From NCBI RefSeq assembly GCF_038595005.1, contig NZ_CP151997.1, forward strand, positions 372,001-436,000: DNA of 64,000 nucleotides, written 5' to 3'. The stretch comes from Chryseomicrobium sp. FSL W7-1435. GTDB taxonomy: Bacteria; Bacillota; Bacilli; Bacillales_A; Planococcaceae. A program made the translations under genes and the position numbers. Of the stretch, positions 52,015-64,000 are shown piece by piece. Each line of letters starts with the position of its first letter. The first letter of the stretch is position 1. Under the pieces are notes generated by a model. It searched no databases and had not been told where the DNA came from. It was given only the letters and a program-made list of their open reading frames with translations.

Positions 52015-52915
52015 AGTACGGAAAACTAAACGATTAAAAACAAAACCTGTCCTACTTGTGATGGGTCTTCTTCTACTTGGAAATGTGCTGTGGTTCATTG
52101 CATGGCTCATTCCAAATTCGGGGGGGACAACAGAGACCGTTGCCCAGGTTGAAGGCGATGCGATTCGTCACGAAGAATGGGTGGCAGAGATGGAGTCGCG
52201 AGTAGGACGTGAATCACTGGAAGCTCTCGTTAATGAGAGAGTGATGGAAGCGGCGGCAAAAAAGCACGATATCCAAGTCAGTGATGAAGAACTTGAACTC
52301 GAGCTTGCCCTTTACCGCTCTGCTACAGAGGCTACAGATCAGACATTTTTAGGATTAAATGAAGAACAAATGACAAAGAAGATCCGGGCTCGGATTATTC
52401 TTGAAAAGGTGCTTGCGAAAGACATTGTGGTAGAAGAGACAGCGCTCAAAGCCTATTACGAACAGAATAAAACGTTGTATGAAGTGCCCACTTCTTATGA
52501 TGTAAAAGCCATTTTCGTTTCTTCTCAAGAAGAAGCAGAGTCTGTGAGACAAGAACTAGAGAACGGATCTTCCTTTGATGGCCTTGCTCGTGAACGTTCC
52601 ATCGACGCAAGTACGGCAATACTTGGTGGATCACTTGGATTTGTTAGTGCCAATACCACTGCGTTAGACCCTAATCTTGTGCGAGCAGCAAGTGAACTTG
52701 AGCCGATGGCAATCAGCCAACCCTTACCACTGGCAGAGGGCGGCTTTGCGATTGTTCAAGTACAAAGTGTTTCGGAAGGAAATGCGTTTAGCTTTGATGA
52801 AGTAAAGGCGCATATTCAGCGAGAGTTAGCGCTTGAACAACTCCCGCAATCGGTAACACCGCGTGCCTTCTGGGAAGAGTTTGATGCTAGCTGGTTATAC
52901 GAGAGTGAAAGCTAA
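51992..52915 (+). CDS. yacD: PrsA-like peptidyl-prolyl isomerase (YacD)
   Basis: A 307-residue protein with a single N-terminal hydrophobic segment (about residues 19-42, [20 protein letters not shown]) and no lipobox Cys, so it is probably membrane-anchored with the rest outside. A helical SurA/PrsA-like part ([20 protein letters not shown]) precedes a parvulin domain at about residues 160-260 ([44 protein letters not shown]). The start overlaps the hslO end; ATG 51992 was preferred over TTG 51989. Confidence 0.85.
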   Translation: MRPNDRTEVRKTKRLKTKPVLLVMGLLLLGNVLWFIAWLIPNSGGTTETVAQVEGDAIRHEEWVAEMESRVGRESLEALVNERVMEAAAKKHDIQVSDEELELELALYRSATEATDQTFLGLNEEQMTKKIRARIILEKVLAKDIVVEETALKAYYEQNKTLYEVPTSYDVKAIFVSSQEEAESVRQELENGSSFDGLARERSIDASTAILGGSLGFVSANTTALDPNLVRAASELEPMAISQPLPLAEGGFAIVQVQSVSEGNAFSFDEVKAHIQRELALEQLPQSVTPRAFWEEFDASWLYESES

Positions 52916-52918
52916 TAT

Positions 52919-52948
52919 TTGACAGACAATTTAGTGAATTGGTATGCT
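52919..52948 (+). promoter_or_regulatory. Sigma-A promoter of cysK
   Basis: TTGACA (52919-52924), an 18-base spacer and TATGCT (52943-52948). The following CTAGGAATTAGG may belong to a CymR-type operator, but that is only a guess from the cysK setting. Confidence 0.7.
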
Positions 52949-52990
52949 AACTTTAAACCTATCAAAAAACTAGGAATTAGGAGTGAGCGC

Positions 52991-53917
52991 ATGGCTAGAA
53001 CAGCACAATCCATTATAGATCTTATAGGACATACCCCGATCGTTAAGTTGAACCGGGTTACAAATGACAATGACGCAGAAGTTTACTTGAAATTAGAGTA
53101 CTTCAATCCAGGGAGTAGCGTAAAAGATCGAATTGCTCTAGCAATGATTGAAGCCGCTGAAAAATCAGGGGACTTAAAACCAGGGGACACACTCGTTGAA
53201 CCGACAAGTGGGAACACAGGTATCGGTTTAGCAATGGTAGCAGCTGCAAAAGGCTATAATTCCGTACTGGTTATGCCGGATACGATGAGCATAGAACGTC
53301 GTAACCTATTACGTGCGTATGGTGCAGAACTAGTATTGACACCAGGTGCTGACGGCATGAAAGGCGCCATTGCAAAGGCTGATGAGTTGGCAGCTTCTCA
53401 AGGCTACTTTATGCCCCAGCAATTCAATAATGAAGCAAACCCAGAAGTACATCGTTTGACTACCGGCCCTGAGATTGTAAAGGCGTTCGATCAGTTAGAT
53501 GGTTTCGTAGCTGGGATTGGAACAGGCGGTACGATTACAGGAGCAGGCGGTGTACTGAAAGAAAGCTTCCCAGGCATTCACATTGCTGCTGTAGAACCAA
53601 AGGATTCACCTGTACTTTCTGGGGGGTCACCAGGACCTCATAAAATTCAAGGTATCGGTGCTGGTTTTGTTCCACAAGTGTTGAACACAGAGATTTACGA
53701 CAGCGTGATTCAAGTTTCAAATGAAGATGCTTATGCGATGGCTCGTGAAGTAGCAAAAGCAGAGGGTATTCTAGGTGGCGTTTCTTCAGGTGCAGCCATT
53801 CATGCGGCCCTGCAATTAGCAAAAGAGCTAGGTAAAGGCAAGAAAGTGTTAGCCATCATTCCATCGAATGGTGAACGCTATTTGAGCACGCCTCTTTATA
53901 ATTTTGAAAATCAATAA
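52991..53917 (+). CDS. cysK: Cysteine synthase A (O-acetylserine sulfhydrylase)
   Basis: A 308-residue fold-type II PLP enzyme making cysteine from O-acetylserine and sulfide. The PLP lysine is K45 in SSVKDR, the phosphate and substrate loop TSGNTG is at 72-77, and [15 protein letters not shown] follows. The C-terminus of CysK binds partners such as CymR. The open frame runs upstream to the -35, but ATG 52991 behind AGGAGTGAGC gives the normal N-terminus [16 protein letters not shown]. Confidence 0.96.
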   Translation: MARTAQSIIDLIGHTPIVKLNRVTNDNDAEVYLKLEYFNPGSSVKDRIALAMIEAAEKSGDLKPGDTLVEPTSGNTGIGLAMVAAAKGYNSVLVMPDTMSIERRNLLRAYGAELVLTPGADGMKGAIAKADELAASQGYFMPQQFNNEANPEVHRLTTGPEIVKAFDQLDGFVAGIGTGGTITGAGGVLKESFPGIHIAAVEPKDSPVLSGGSPGPHKIQGIGAGFVPQVLNTEIYDSVIQVSNEDAYAMAREVAKAEGILGGVSSGAAIHAALQLAKELGKGKKVLAIIPSNGERYLSTPLYNFENQ

Positions 53918-53931
53918 GAACACGTGAACAG

Positions 53932-53957
53932 AGACCGTCCAATGGCGGTCTTTTTTC
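53932..53957 (+). terminator. Terminator of cysK
   Basis: GAGACCGTC-caat-GGCGGTCTT followed by T residues. Confidence 0.8.
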
Positions 53958-54021
53958 TTTTCTATCGTTTAAAATACAGGTACACTTAAAGCACATTCTG
54001 GCGAAAAAAGGGGTAACCTCA

Positions 54022-55437
54022 GTGATTCATAAAAATGAAACTATCACATTTTCAGCATCCAAAGATGAATTTTATTATGGCTATCAAGAGCTTGCCAAGC
54101 AAACAAGCCGTCATGCTTTATTGGAAAGTGCACGTGGAGGAAATCTAAGTGTCGCTGCATTCCAGCCTGTGGCCATGGCGCATTCCGTTGCGGACGGTCT
54201 TACTATTGAATGGGCAGACGGTCGCCAAGAACAACGAGTGGGAGAATCCCTGGCGCTGATTGAAGAGCTCGTCCATGCATATGCTAGTTCTCACAACCCA
54301 GAGCTTCCGGACTTTCAGGGCGGGGCCATTGGGTTTGTTACGTATGACTATGCACGTGTAATTGAAGTGCTTCCTGAGTCCGCACATGATGACTTAGGAA
54401 TTCCAATGAATTTCTTTTACTTATTTGATCACTGGGCAGTTTATGATATTGCCAATGAACAAGTCATCTTAATGAAACTACCAACGGCAACAAAGAATTT
54501 AGTGCAGTGGGCTGAGGACTGGAAAGCCGCGATCCAAAAAGGAATCTCGGAGCGTTTGTTTGAAACGGGTGCTGCTCAAGAAATTGCGCCGGATGATAGC
54601 ATGCTGCATGTCTCGATGAGTGGTCCAGAGTTTGAAAGTGCCGTTCTTCGCATCCAAGAGTACATAGCGCAAGGCGATGTGTTTCAAGTAAATCTTTCGG
54701 TACGTCAATCAAGAGAACTTGGTGTCAATCCGGAAGTCATGTACGAAGCACTGCGCACGTTCAATCCATCACCTTATATGGCGTATATTCAAGCTGATGA
54801 CTTTGCGGTTATTTCCGGCTCACCTGAACTTCTCGTAAAGAAAAAAGGGAACGAACTGTCAACGCGTCCTATTGCGGGTACACGTCCTCGTGGTAAGGAT
54901 GAAGCCGAGGATCACACGCTTGCGCAAGAGTTGATCGACAACGAAAAAGAGCGAGCGGAACACGTGATGCTAGTGGATCTTGAACGAAACGATTTAGGAA
55001 AAGTTTCTCGCTACGGGACGGTTGAAGTAGATGAGTTCATGGTCATTGAGCGTTACTCCCATGTCATGCACATCGTATCAAACGTCAAAGGTGAGCTTGG
55101 GCAACAGGTGACAAATGCACAAATCGTTCAAGCGATGTTCCCGGGAGGCACCATCACAGGGGCACCCAAAATTCGTACTATGGAAATCATTGAAGAACTA
55201 GAACCCGTAAGACGCGGTCTTTATACAGGGTCTATTGGCTGGTTCGGGTATAACGGTGATTTAGAATTTAACATTGTGATTCGTACAGCTTTCGTCAAAG
55301 ATGGCATGGCACATATTCAAGCAGGAGCAGGAATTGTCATTGATTCGATTCCAGCAGCAGAATATATTGAATCGTTAAACAAAGCAAAAGCATTATGGCA
55401 GGCAAAAGCTATGGCGGAAGGGACGAGATCTTCATGA
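54022..55437 (+). CDS. pabB: Aminodeoxychorismate synthase component I
   Basis: A 471-residue chorismate-binding enzyme of the TrpE/PabB family. [37 protein letters not shown] and [20 protein letters not shown] are the conserved blocks. Gene order with pabA, pabC and folP marks it as PabB, for folate, and not TrpE. It starts with GTG at 54022. A four-base ATGA overlap couples it to pabA. Confidence 0.93.
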   Translation: MIHKNETITFSASKDEFYYGYQELAKQTSRHALLESARGGNLSVAAFQPVAMAHSVADGLTIEWADGRQEQRVGESLALIEELVHAYASSHNPELPDFQGGAIGFVTYDYARVIEVLPESAHDDLGIPMNFFYLFDHWAVYDIANEQVILMKLPTATKNLVQWAEDWKAAIQKGISERLFETGAAQEIAPDDSMLHVSMSGPEFESAVLRIQEYIAQGDVFQVNLSVRQSRELGVNPEVMYEALRTFNPSPYMAYIQADDFAVISGSPELLVKKKGNELSTRPIAGTRPRGKDEAEDHTLAQELIDNEKERAEHVMLVDLERNDLGKVSRYGTVEVDEFMVIERYSHVMHIVSNVKGELGQQVTNAQIVQAMFPGGTITGAPKIRTMEIIEELEPVRRGLYTGSIGWFGYNGDLEFNIVIRTAFVKDGMAHIQAGAGIVIDSIPAAEYIESLNKAKALWQAKAMAEGTRSS

Positions 55438-56024
55438 TCCTGATGATTGATAACTATGACTCATTTACATACAATCTGGTCCAATACATGGGCGAAATGG
55501 GGCGTGAAATTCGAGTTGTCCGCAATGATGAGATTACAGTAGCGGCAATTGAAACGTTGCAACCCGATATGATTGTCGTCTCTCCGGGGCCTTGTACGCC
55601 AAATGAAGCAGGCGTCAGTTTGGATGTCATCACCCACTTTGCAGGAAAAATTCCAGTGCTCGGCGTATGCCTAGGCCACCAATCAATCGGACAGGCATTT
55701 GGTGGGAAGGTCATTCGTGCAGAACGTCTGATGCACGGGAAAACGTCTCCAGTTTTCCACGATGGTAAGGGTGTGAACGAGGGAATGCCGAATCCATTCC
55801 AGGCAACTCGTTACCATTCTTTGCTGGTTGAAAAAGAGTCGCTTCCGGATTGCTTAGAAATCACGTCTTGGACGGAAGAAGGCGAAATCATGGGATTACG
55901 CCACAAAGAACTTGCAGTGGAAGGTGTCCAGTACCATCCTGAATCAATCATGACGGAGCAAGGGAAAAAGTTGATACGCAATTTCATTGAGACGTATTGT
56001 GAGCCGAAGGAAGTGTCGGTCTGA
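55434..56024 (+). CDS. pabA: Aminodeoxychorismate/anthranilate synthase glutamine amidotransferase
   Basis: A 196-residue class I glutamine amidotransferase. [18 protein letters not shown] is the N-terminus, the nucleophile is C79 in [15 protein letters not shown], and the His/Glu pair is in [10 protein letters not shown]. In Bacillus the same subunit serves both PabB and TrpE, which is likely here too. It overlaps pabB and pabC. Confidence 0.95.
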   Translation: MILMIDNYDSFTYNLVQYMGEMGREIRVVRNDEITVAAIETLQPDMIVVSPGPCTPNEAGVSLDVITHFAGKIPVLGVCLGHQSIGQAFGGKVIRAERLMHGKTSPVFHDGKGVNEGMPNPFQATRYHSLLVEKESLPDCLEITSWTEEGEIMGLRHKELAVEGVQYHPESIMTEQGKKLIRNFIETYCEPKEVSV

Positions 56025-56875
56025 TGGACTGCTGGAAAAACGGTGAGTTTTTAAGAAAACAGGATGTCACCATCTCTCCTTATGATCACGGGTACTTATA
56101 TGGGCTCGGATTTTTCGAAACGTTTCGAACGTATGAAGGAAGCGTTTTTTTGTGGGAACAGCACTGGGAGCGTCTTGAGCAGACACTTTCTGCTTTTCGC
56201 ATCACTTTGCCTTATTTAAAGCAGGAGCTCCTGACCGTGGTGGAGGAATTGACGCGACTGAACGGTGGAAGAGACGGTTATTTTCGTCTTAACGTGTCAG
56301 CAGGTGTCCATGACATAGGACTGCAACCTACGCATTACCCAGATCCCACTGTACTGGTCTTGCGAAAAGAACTTCCAGAGACAATCCGTGGTACAGAAAA
56401 GACAGCCCGCTGGATAGAAATCCCGCGGAACACGCCAGAGGGTTCAACTCGAGTGAAATCGCATCACTATGGCAATAATGTCTTAGCGCGTTTTGAACTG
56501 CCTTCTTTAGCTGAGATGGAAGGATTCATGTGCACGGAAAAAGGGCTCGTGGCAGAGGGCATCACGTCGTCTATCTTTTGGGTGAAGGAAGGTGTTCTTT
56601 ACACGCCTTCATTAGACACGGGTATCTTAAACAGTATTACTCGTCAGTGGCTCTTGGATTATGCGAAGGATCACCAGCTCCCGTATGAAGAAGGGCACTT
56701 TACACCTCAGCAAGTAGAAATAGCAGATGAACTGTGGGTGGTCAATGCTGTGCAGGAAATAGTGCCGATTCGTGCGCTCGAATCCTATCATTTCCCGGGA
56801 AATAATGGCGAATGGTATCGAAAATTACACGCCGCATATGAACAAGCAATCACTAAAGGAGTGGCTAAAGAATGA
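56024..56875 (+). CDS. pabC: Aminodeoxychorismate lyase
   Basis: A 283-residue class IV PLP aminotransferase-fold enzyme that releases p-aminobenzoate. DHGYLYGLGFFETFRTYEG is the N-terminal motif, the PLP lysine is in STRVKSHHYGNNVLA, and VAEGITSSIFWVKEGVLYTP and TGILNSITRQWLLD follow. It shares one base with pabA and four with folP. Confidence 0.92.
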   Translation: MDCWKNGEFLRKQDVTISPYDHGYLYGLGFFETFRTYEGSVFLWEQHWERLEQTLSAFRITLPYLKQELLTVVEELTRLNGGRDGYFRLNVSAGVHDIGLQPTHYPDPTVLVLRKELPETIRGTEKTARWIEIPRNTPEGSTRVKSHHYGNNVLARFELPSLAEMEGFMCTEKGLVAEGITSSIFWVKEGVLYTPSLDTGILNSITRQWLLDYAKDHQLPYEEGHFTPQQVEIADELWVVNAVQEIVPIRALESYHFPGNNGEWYRKLHAAYEQAITKGVAKE

Positions 56876-57714
56876 CACAAACTAGGACTGCGCACGGAGT
56901 GACCCTAGATTTCTCAAAAGAGACCGTTGTGATGGGCATTCTCAATGTGACGCCTGACTCATTTTCAGATGGTGGACTCTATAATCAGGTAGAACAGGCA
57001 CTTGCCCGTGCGAAAGAGATGGTCGAGCAAGGCGCAAAAATCATAGATATTGGTGGAGAGTCAACGCGGCCTGGTTATACGCCTATTACGGCTGAAGAAG
57101 AAATCAATCGCGTTGTACCAGTCATTCGTGCTATTCGAGAGGCCAAAGTTCCCGTATTTCTTTCCGTTGATACGTATAAATCAACGGTGGCACAGGCGGC
57201 GCTCGAAGCAGGAGTCGATATTTTAAATGATATTTGGGGTGTCAAAAGAGATGCCGGAATCGCGCGACTAGCAGCAGAGTACCAAGTCCCGCTTATCTTA
57301 ATGCACAACCGGGAGACAGCGACCTATCAAGATTTTTGGCGCGATGCCAAAGCAGATCTGGAAGAGTCAGTTGCTATCGCAAGAGAAAATGGTGTGCAGG
57401 ACCACCAAATTTGGTTAGATCCAGGTATTGGTTTTGGGAAAAACACTTCCCACAACATTTTGATGATGCAACACCTTTCTGATCTTGTAGGGATGGGGTA
57501 TCCGGTTCTTCTTGCAACGTCCCGAAAGAGCTTGATTGGCAATGTATTAAAGCTTCCGGTTGTAGAACGACGAGAAGGTACTGCAGCAACAATCAGCTTC
57601 GGCATCGATAAAGGTGTTCACATGGTTCGTGTTCATGATGTCAACGAAATGGTGCGGACTACACGCATGATGGACGTATTGGTCGGCAAAACGCACTACA
57701 CGGAGGAAGTCTAA
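56872..57714 (+). CDS. folP: Dihydropteroate synthase
   Basis: A 280-residue TIM-barrel enzyme joining p-aminobenzoate to the pterin diphosphate; the sulfonamide target. MGILNVTPDSFSDGGLY is signature 1, IIDIGGESTRPGYTPI is signature 2, and WLDPGIGFGKNTSHNI and LLATSRKSLIG complete the site. No unusual change in the sulfonamide loop is obvious by eye. Confidence 0.96.
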   Translation: MTQTRTAHGVTLDFSKETVVMGILNVTPDSFSDGGLYNQVEQALARAKEMVEQGAKIIDIGGESTRPGYTPITAEEEINRVVPVIRAIREAKVPVFLSVDTYKSTVAQAALEAGVDILNDIWGVKRDAGIARLAAEYQVPLILMHNRETATYQDFWRDAKADLEESVAIARENGVQDHQIWLDPGIGFGKNTSHNILMMQHLSDLVGMGYPVLLATSRKSLIGNVLKLPVVERREGTAATISFGIDKGVHMVRVHDVNEMVRTTRMMDVLVGKTHYTEEV

Positions 57715-58079
57715 TGGATAAAATCTATTTAAATGATATGCAATTCTATGGGTACCATGGAGTCCTACCAGAAGAGACGGTGTTGGGGCAATTATTTCGT
57801 ATCACGGTTGAAATGGCAGTTGATTTAAAACGAGCAGGCGAAACAGACGACTTAAGTGCGACGGTCAATTATGCAGAAGTGTATGCCCTGTGTAAGGAAA
57901 TTGCAGAAGGCAAACCGTATCAATTGATTGAATCCGTTGCCGAGAAAATCGCTGATGGGATTCTGACTAACTACCCTGAACAAGTGGAGGGGTGTAAGGT
58001 AATGATCGTGAAACCGACACCACCTATTGCGGGGCATTATGCGTCAGTAGCGGTTGAGATCACGCGAGGTACTTTATGA
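57714..58079 (+). CDS. folB: Dihydroneopterin aldolase
   Basis: A 121-residue FolB. MQFYGYHGVLPEETVLGQLF contains the catalytic Glu, NYAEVYALCKEIAEGKPYQL the central part, and KPTPPIAGHYASVAVEI the Lys-containing end. It overlaps folP by one base and folK by four. Confidence 0.95.
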   Translation: MDKIYLNDMQFYGYHGVLPEETVLGQLFRITVEMAVDLKRAGETDDLSATVNYAEVYALCKEIAEGKPYQLIESVAEKIADGILTNYPEQVEGCKVMIVKPTPPIAGHYASVAVEITRGTL

Positions 58080-58582
58080 ATAGGGCCTATTTATCGATTG
58101 GCTCAAATATAGGGGATCGCTATCAGTATTTACAAGAGGCGGTTCGGTCCTTATCTGCTGTCCCTTCGATCACGGTAATAAAACTATCCAAGGTCTATGA
58201 AACAGATCCGGTTGGGTACACAGATCAAGCGGCGTTCTTAAATATAGCGGTTGAACTAGGGACTTCCTTATCCCCCCATGATTTATTGGCCGTTTGTCAA
58301 AACATCGAACAAGAATTAGGACGAAAACGAATTATCCGCTGGGGACCAAGAACAGTAGACCTTGACATTTTATTGTATAATGATGAAAATATAGAGTCGG
58401 ATGATTTAGTCATTCCGCATCCGCGCATGGAGGAACGTGCATTTGTAGTGATCCCACTGGCATCGATTTCATCAGACGCTGCACTTCTGCAGAAGGCTGC
58501 TGAGTTTGATCCCGAGAAAGAAGGCATTCGCTTATGGACAGCATTCGATGGGGACGACGTATTCGTGCATACCGAAAATTAA
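58076..58582 (+). CDS. folK: HPPK: 6-hydroxymethyl-7,8-dihydropterin diphosphokinase
   Basis: A 168-residue HPPK. AYLSIGSNIGDRYQYLQEAV is the N-terminus, VYETDPVGYTDQAAFLNIAV the loop, and RWGPRTVDLDILLY the magnesium-binding DLD signature with PHPRMEERAFVVIPL. The downstream gene yazB starts inside it. Confidence 0.95.
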   Translation: MNRAYLSIGSNIGDRYQYLQEAVRSLSAVPSITVIKLSKVYETDPVGYTDQAAFLNIAVELGTSLSPHDLLAVCQNIEQELGRKRIIRWGPRTVDLDILLYNDENIESDDLVIPHPRMEERAFVVIPLASISSDAALLQKAAEFDPEKEGIRLWTAFDGDDVFVHTEN

Positions 58583-58761
58583 AACGTGTTAGCCAGATTG
58601 ACTTGGCAAAAGCTTTGCAAGTGGCGCCTGCTACGCTTGGTAAGATGGAGCGTGGTGTAAAAGAGCCCACAGAACAACAATGGACACAAATCGCACAAGC
58701 CCTTGATATAGAGATAGAAGAACTTAAAGGAAGTAAGGAAGGTGAACAACGTGACACTTAA
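58534..58761 (+). CDS. yazB: Xre-type helix-turn-helix protein YazB
   Basis: A 75-residue protein consisting almost only of a Cro/C1-type helix-turn-helix (RRIRAYRKLKRVSQIDLAKA then APATLGKMERGVKEPTEQQ). It lies between folK and dusB as in B. subtilis, and the target is unknown. It overlaps folK by 49 bases in another frame. The strong helix-turn-helix match and conserved place make it real. Confidence 0.88.
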   Translation: MDSIRWGRRIRAYRKLKRVSQIDLAKALQVAPATLGKMERGVKEPTEQQWTQIAQALDIEIEELKGSKEGEQRDT

Positions 58762-59770
58762 GCCTACGAAGCCTTTTTCAATTGGTGGCATCGAGATGGA
58801 CAACCGCGTTGTGCTAGCCCCGATGGCGGGAATTTCAAACTCTGCATTTCGTCTGACGGTCAAAGAGTTTGGTGTGGGTCTCGTCTACGCAGAAATGATC
58901 AGCGACAAAGGGATTGTTCAAAAAAATGAGAAGACCCTCAGCATGTTGTATATCGATGAGCGAGAGAATCCGCTATCCCTTCAAATCTTCGGTGGTGAGA
59001 AGGACACGCTAGTAGCAGCTGCTAAATATGTAGATCAAAACACATCGGCAGATATCATAGATATCAATATGGGCTGCCCGGTCAGTAAAATCATCAAGTG
59101 TGAAGCGGGAGCCCGCTGGTTACTTGACCCAAATAAGATTTACGAAATGGTCTCAGCTGTTGTGGACAATGTCAGCAAGCCGGTGACAGTGAAAATGAGA
59201 ATTGGCTGGGACGATGAACATATTCTTGCTGTTGAAAATGCGCAAGCTATCGAGCGCGCAGGTGGAGCAGCCGTTGCAGTTCATGGTCGCACTCGTCAAC
59301 AAATGTATGAAGGTCGTGCCGACTGGAATGTCATCCGTGATGTCAAACAGTCCGTCGCCATTCCTGTAATCGGAAATGGAGATGTCGAGACACCTCAAGA
59401 CGCCCAACGTATGCTAGATGAAACGGGTGTCGATGGAGTCATGATTGGACGAGCTGCACTAGGAGACCCTTGGATGGTTTACCGCACTGTCGAATATCTA
59501 GAGTCAGGTGAGCTGAAACCTGAGCCATCTGTACGCGAGAAGATTGACGTGTGCCTACTCCACTTTGAACGTTTGGTTCAATTAAAAGGAGAGAACGTTG
59601 CTGTACGCGAAATGCGCAAGCACGCCTCTTGGTACCTCAAAGGAATTCGAGGCAATGGTCGAGCGCGCACGGTTATCAATCAATTAGAAGATGCAAATGA
59701 GTTAAAAGCGTTCCTTCGCATTTTTGCAGAGGAAGCCATGACTTCTCAAGAAGAAATCGTATTGGTCTAA
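58751..59770 (+). CDS. dusB: tRNA-dihydrouridine synthase DusB
   Basis: A 339-residue FMN TIM-barrel enzyme that reduces uridines in tRNA. NRVVLAPMAGISNSAFRL is the N-terminus, DINMGCPVSKIIKCEAGARW the active-site region, AVHGRTRQQMYEGRADW the His, and VIGNGDVETPQDA the FMN phosphate site. Starts at GTG 58742 and GTG 58751 are both possible; 58751 gives better ribosome-site spacing from AAGGAAGG. It overlaps the yazB end. Confidence 0.93.
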   Translation: MTLKPTKPFSIGGIEMDNRVVLAPMAGISNSAFRLTVKEFGVGLVYAEMISDKGIVQKNEKTLSMLYIDERENPLSLQIFGGEKDTLVAAAKYVDQNTSADIIDINMGCPVSKIIKCEAGARWLLDPNKIYEMVSAVVDNVSKPVTVKMRIGWDDEHILAVENAQAIERAGGAAVAVHGRTRQQMYEGRADWNVIRDVKQSVAIPVIGNGDVETPQDAQRMLDETGVDGVMIGRAALGDPWMVYRTVEYLESGELKPEPSVREKIDVCLLHFERLVQLKGENVAVREMRKHASWYLKGIRGNGRARTVINQLEDANELKAFLRIFAEEAMTSQEEIVLV

Positions 59771-59772
59771 TC

Positions 59773-59806
59773 GACTGGCTATCACTTTGAGGTGGTAGCT
59801 TTTTTG
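59773..59806 (+). terminator. Terminator of dusB
   Basis: GGCTATCAC-tttgag-GTGGTAGCT followed by T residues. It ends the pab-fol-dusB transcript. Confidence 0.85.
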
Positions 59807-59855
59807 ATGCAATAAACTGAATTCGCAGACTTCAGTTCAACGAGATGAAGTTTAA

Positions 59856-61409
<1,554 letters not shown>

Positions 61410-61471
61410 TACGGATATATTTAAGGGGCTGCTGTTAGAAGGCACCCCTACTGATAGATAGATGAATGGAA

Positions 61472-61507
61472 GGCTCTCACTCGTAATTCTAGATGTGAGA
61501 GTCTTTT
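61472..61507 (+). terminator. Terminator of lysS
   Basis: GGCTCTCAC...GTGAGAGTC followed by TTTTG. Confidence 0.8.
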
Positions 61508-61523
61508 GTTTTGTGAAGAAAAG

Positions 61524-61758
61524 TTGCGTGAATTGTTTTTCTTCTTATAGTTGCAAGCACGATAGCACAAGATATAGACAACGCGCTAAGTGAAGTCTAA
61601 ATGTTGAACTTAGGAAACTTTGTTGAAAAAACTTGAGAGAAAGTGCTTGTACCTTCTATTTTCCCGTGCTATAGTAATCAAGTTGCTAAATTACGAAATG
61701 CATCGAGAAAACTTTTTCAAAAAAGTAATTGACATCACGATTCGTAATTTGGTATCAT
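61524..61758 (+). promoter_or_regulatory. Promoters of the second rRNA operon
   Basis: P1 is TTGTAC (61647-61652), 17 bases and TATAGT (61670-61675). P2 is TTGACA (61729-61734), 18 bases and TATCAT (61753-61758). A weaker candidate, TTGCGT (61524-61529), 16 bases and TATAGT (61546-61551), lies further up. None shares sequence with the first operon's promoters, although the leader from about 61791 is identical. The gap after lysS holds no gene. Confidence 0.7.
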
Positions 61759-61982
61759 AGTAAAGTCGCCAAAACGAGCGACACATACAAATGAACATTG
61801 AAAACTGAACATGCAAGACGTCAAGATAGAGCGTCACCGCCCCGACCCCCGTTGGGTGTGCGTGACGCAAACACGAACCAAGTCACTTCCTATAAACGGA
61901 TGTGACGGACGTTCAAAATGGATATCGTTACTTTTTAAAAGTGACAGATGCCAGCAACAAAATGAGCTTATATTAAGTTCTC

Positions 61983-64000
<2,018 letters not shown>

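Noticed and set aside
61470-61510. Another copy of module H suggested by TCTAGATGTGAGAG
   Set aside because: The match is limited to TAGATGTG and is part of the lysS terminator loop and stem. The rest of the element is missing.

Overview
The window is chromosomal DNA from a low-to-moderate GC, endospore-type member of the Bacillales. From dnaX to lysS the gene order follows the origin-proximal region of Bacillus subtilis almost gene for gene, and protein sequences such as AbrB, SpoVG, Veg and DarA are close to the B. subtilis versions. The genes that are absent and the general look of the proteins suggest Planococcaceae, but that family call is inference.

Layout. 1-1816: the 3' end of dnaX, then ebfC, recR, yaaL and bofA. 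1817-6990: a complete 16S-23S-5S rRNA operon with tandem promoters. 7028-7632: a repeat-rich gap. 7633-14083: a non-syntenic block with a polar amino acid ABC transporter, a 3-hydroxybutyrate dehydrogenase/GntP-type permease pair on the minus strand, a MarR regulator and an Orn/Lys/Arg decarboxylase-family gene. 14080-24446: tmk, darA, holB, ricT, yabA, trmN6, yazA, rsmI, abrB (minus), metS, tatD, yabE. 24516-37152: rnmV, ksgA, veg, ispE, purR, ridA, spoVG, glmU, prs, ctc, pth, fin, mfd. 37235-43039: spoVT, yabM, mazG, rqcP, yabP, yabQ, divIC, yabR. 43542-43698: two tRNA genes on the minus strand. 43869-52915: spoIIE, tilS, hpt, ftsH, coaX, hslO and a PrsA-like foldase. 52991-61409: cysK, the pab/fol folate operon with yazB and dusB, then lysS. 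From 61983 a second rRNA operon begins and runs off the window in 23S.

The genes combine replication and repair (DnaX, HolB, RecR, Mfd, YabA), tRNA and ribosome maturation (MetS, LysS, TilS, KsgA, RsmI, TrmN6, DusB, RnmV, RqcP), cell division and sporulation (DivIC, SpoIIE, Fin, SpoVG, SpoVT, BofA, YabP/YabQ, AbrB), nucleotide and cell-wall precursors (Prs, Hpt, GlmU, IspE) and folate synthesis. Many control sites can be read directly: a sigma-H type promoter at spoVG, sigma-B at ctc, sigma-G at spoVT, sigma-E-like at bofA and yabP, paired Spo0A boxes at abrB, and a perfect-consensus cre between gntP and marR.

The most unusual content is a modular repeat found in four intergenic gaps (7036-7432, 15119-15445, 29131-29458, 43134-43493). 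Its modules are a ~120-nt hairpin whose arms change in a compensatory way between copies (three gaps), an array of 4-5 degenerate ~21-bp units whose sequence differs at each locus (five arrays), a fixed ATTATGGAAAC boundary, and palindromes centred on CTAG. The hairpin module starts just after an intrinsic terminator and lies in the same orientation as it in all three cases. I do not recognise this as a described family. It is the best candidate here for something new. No insertion sequence, prophage or CRISPR array was seen.
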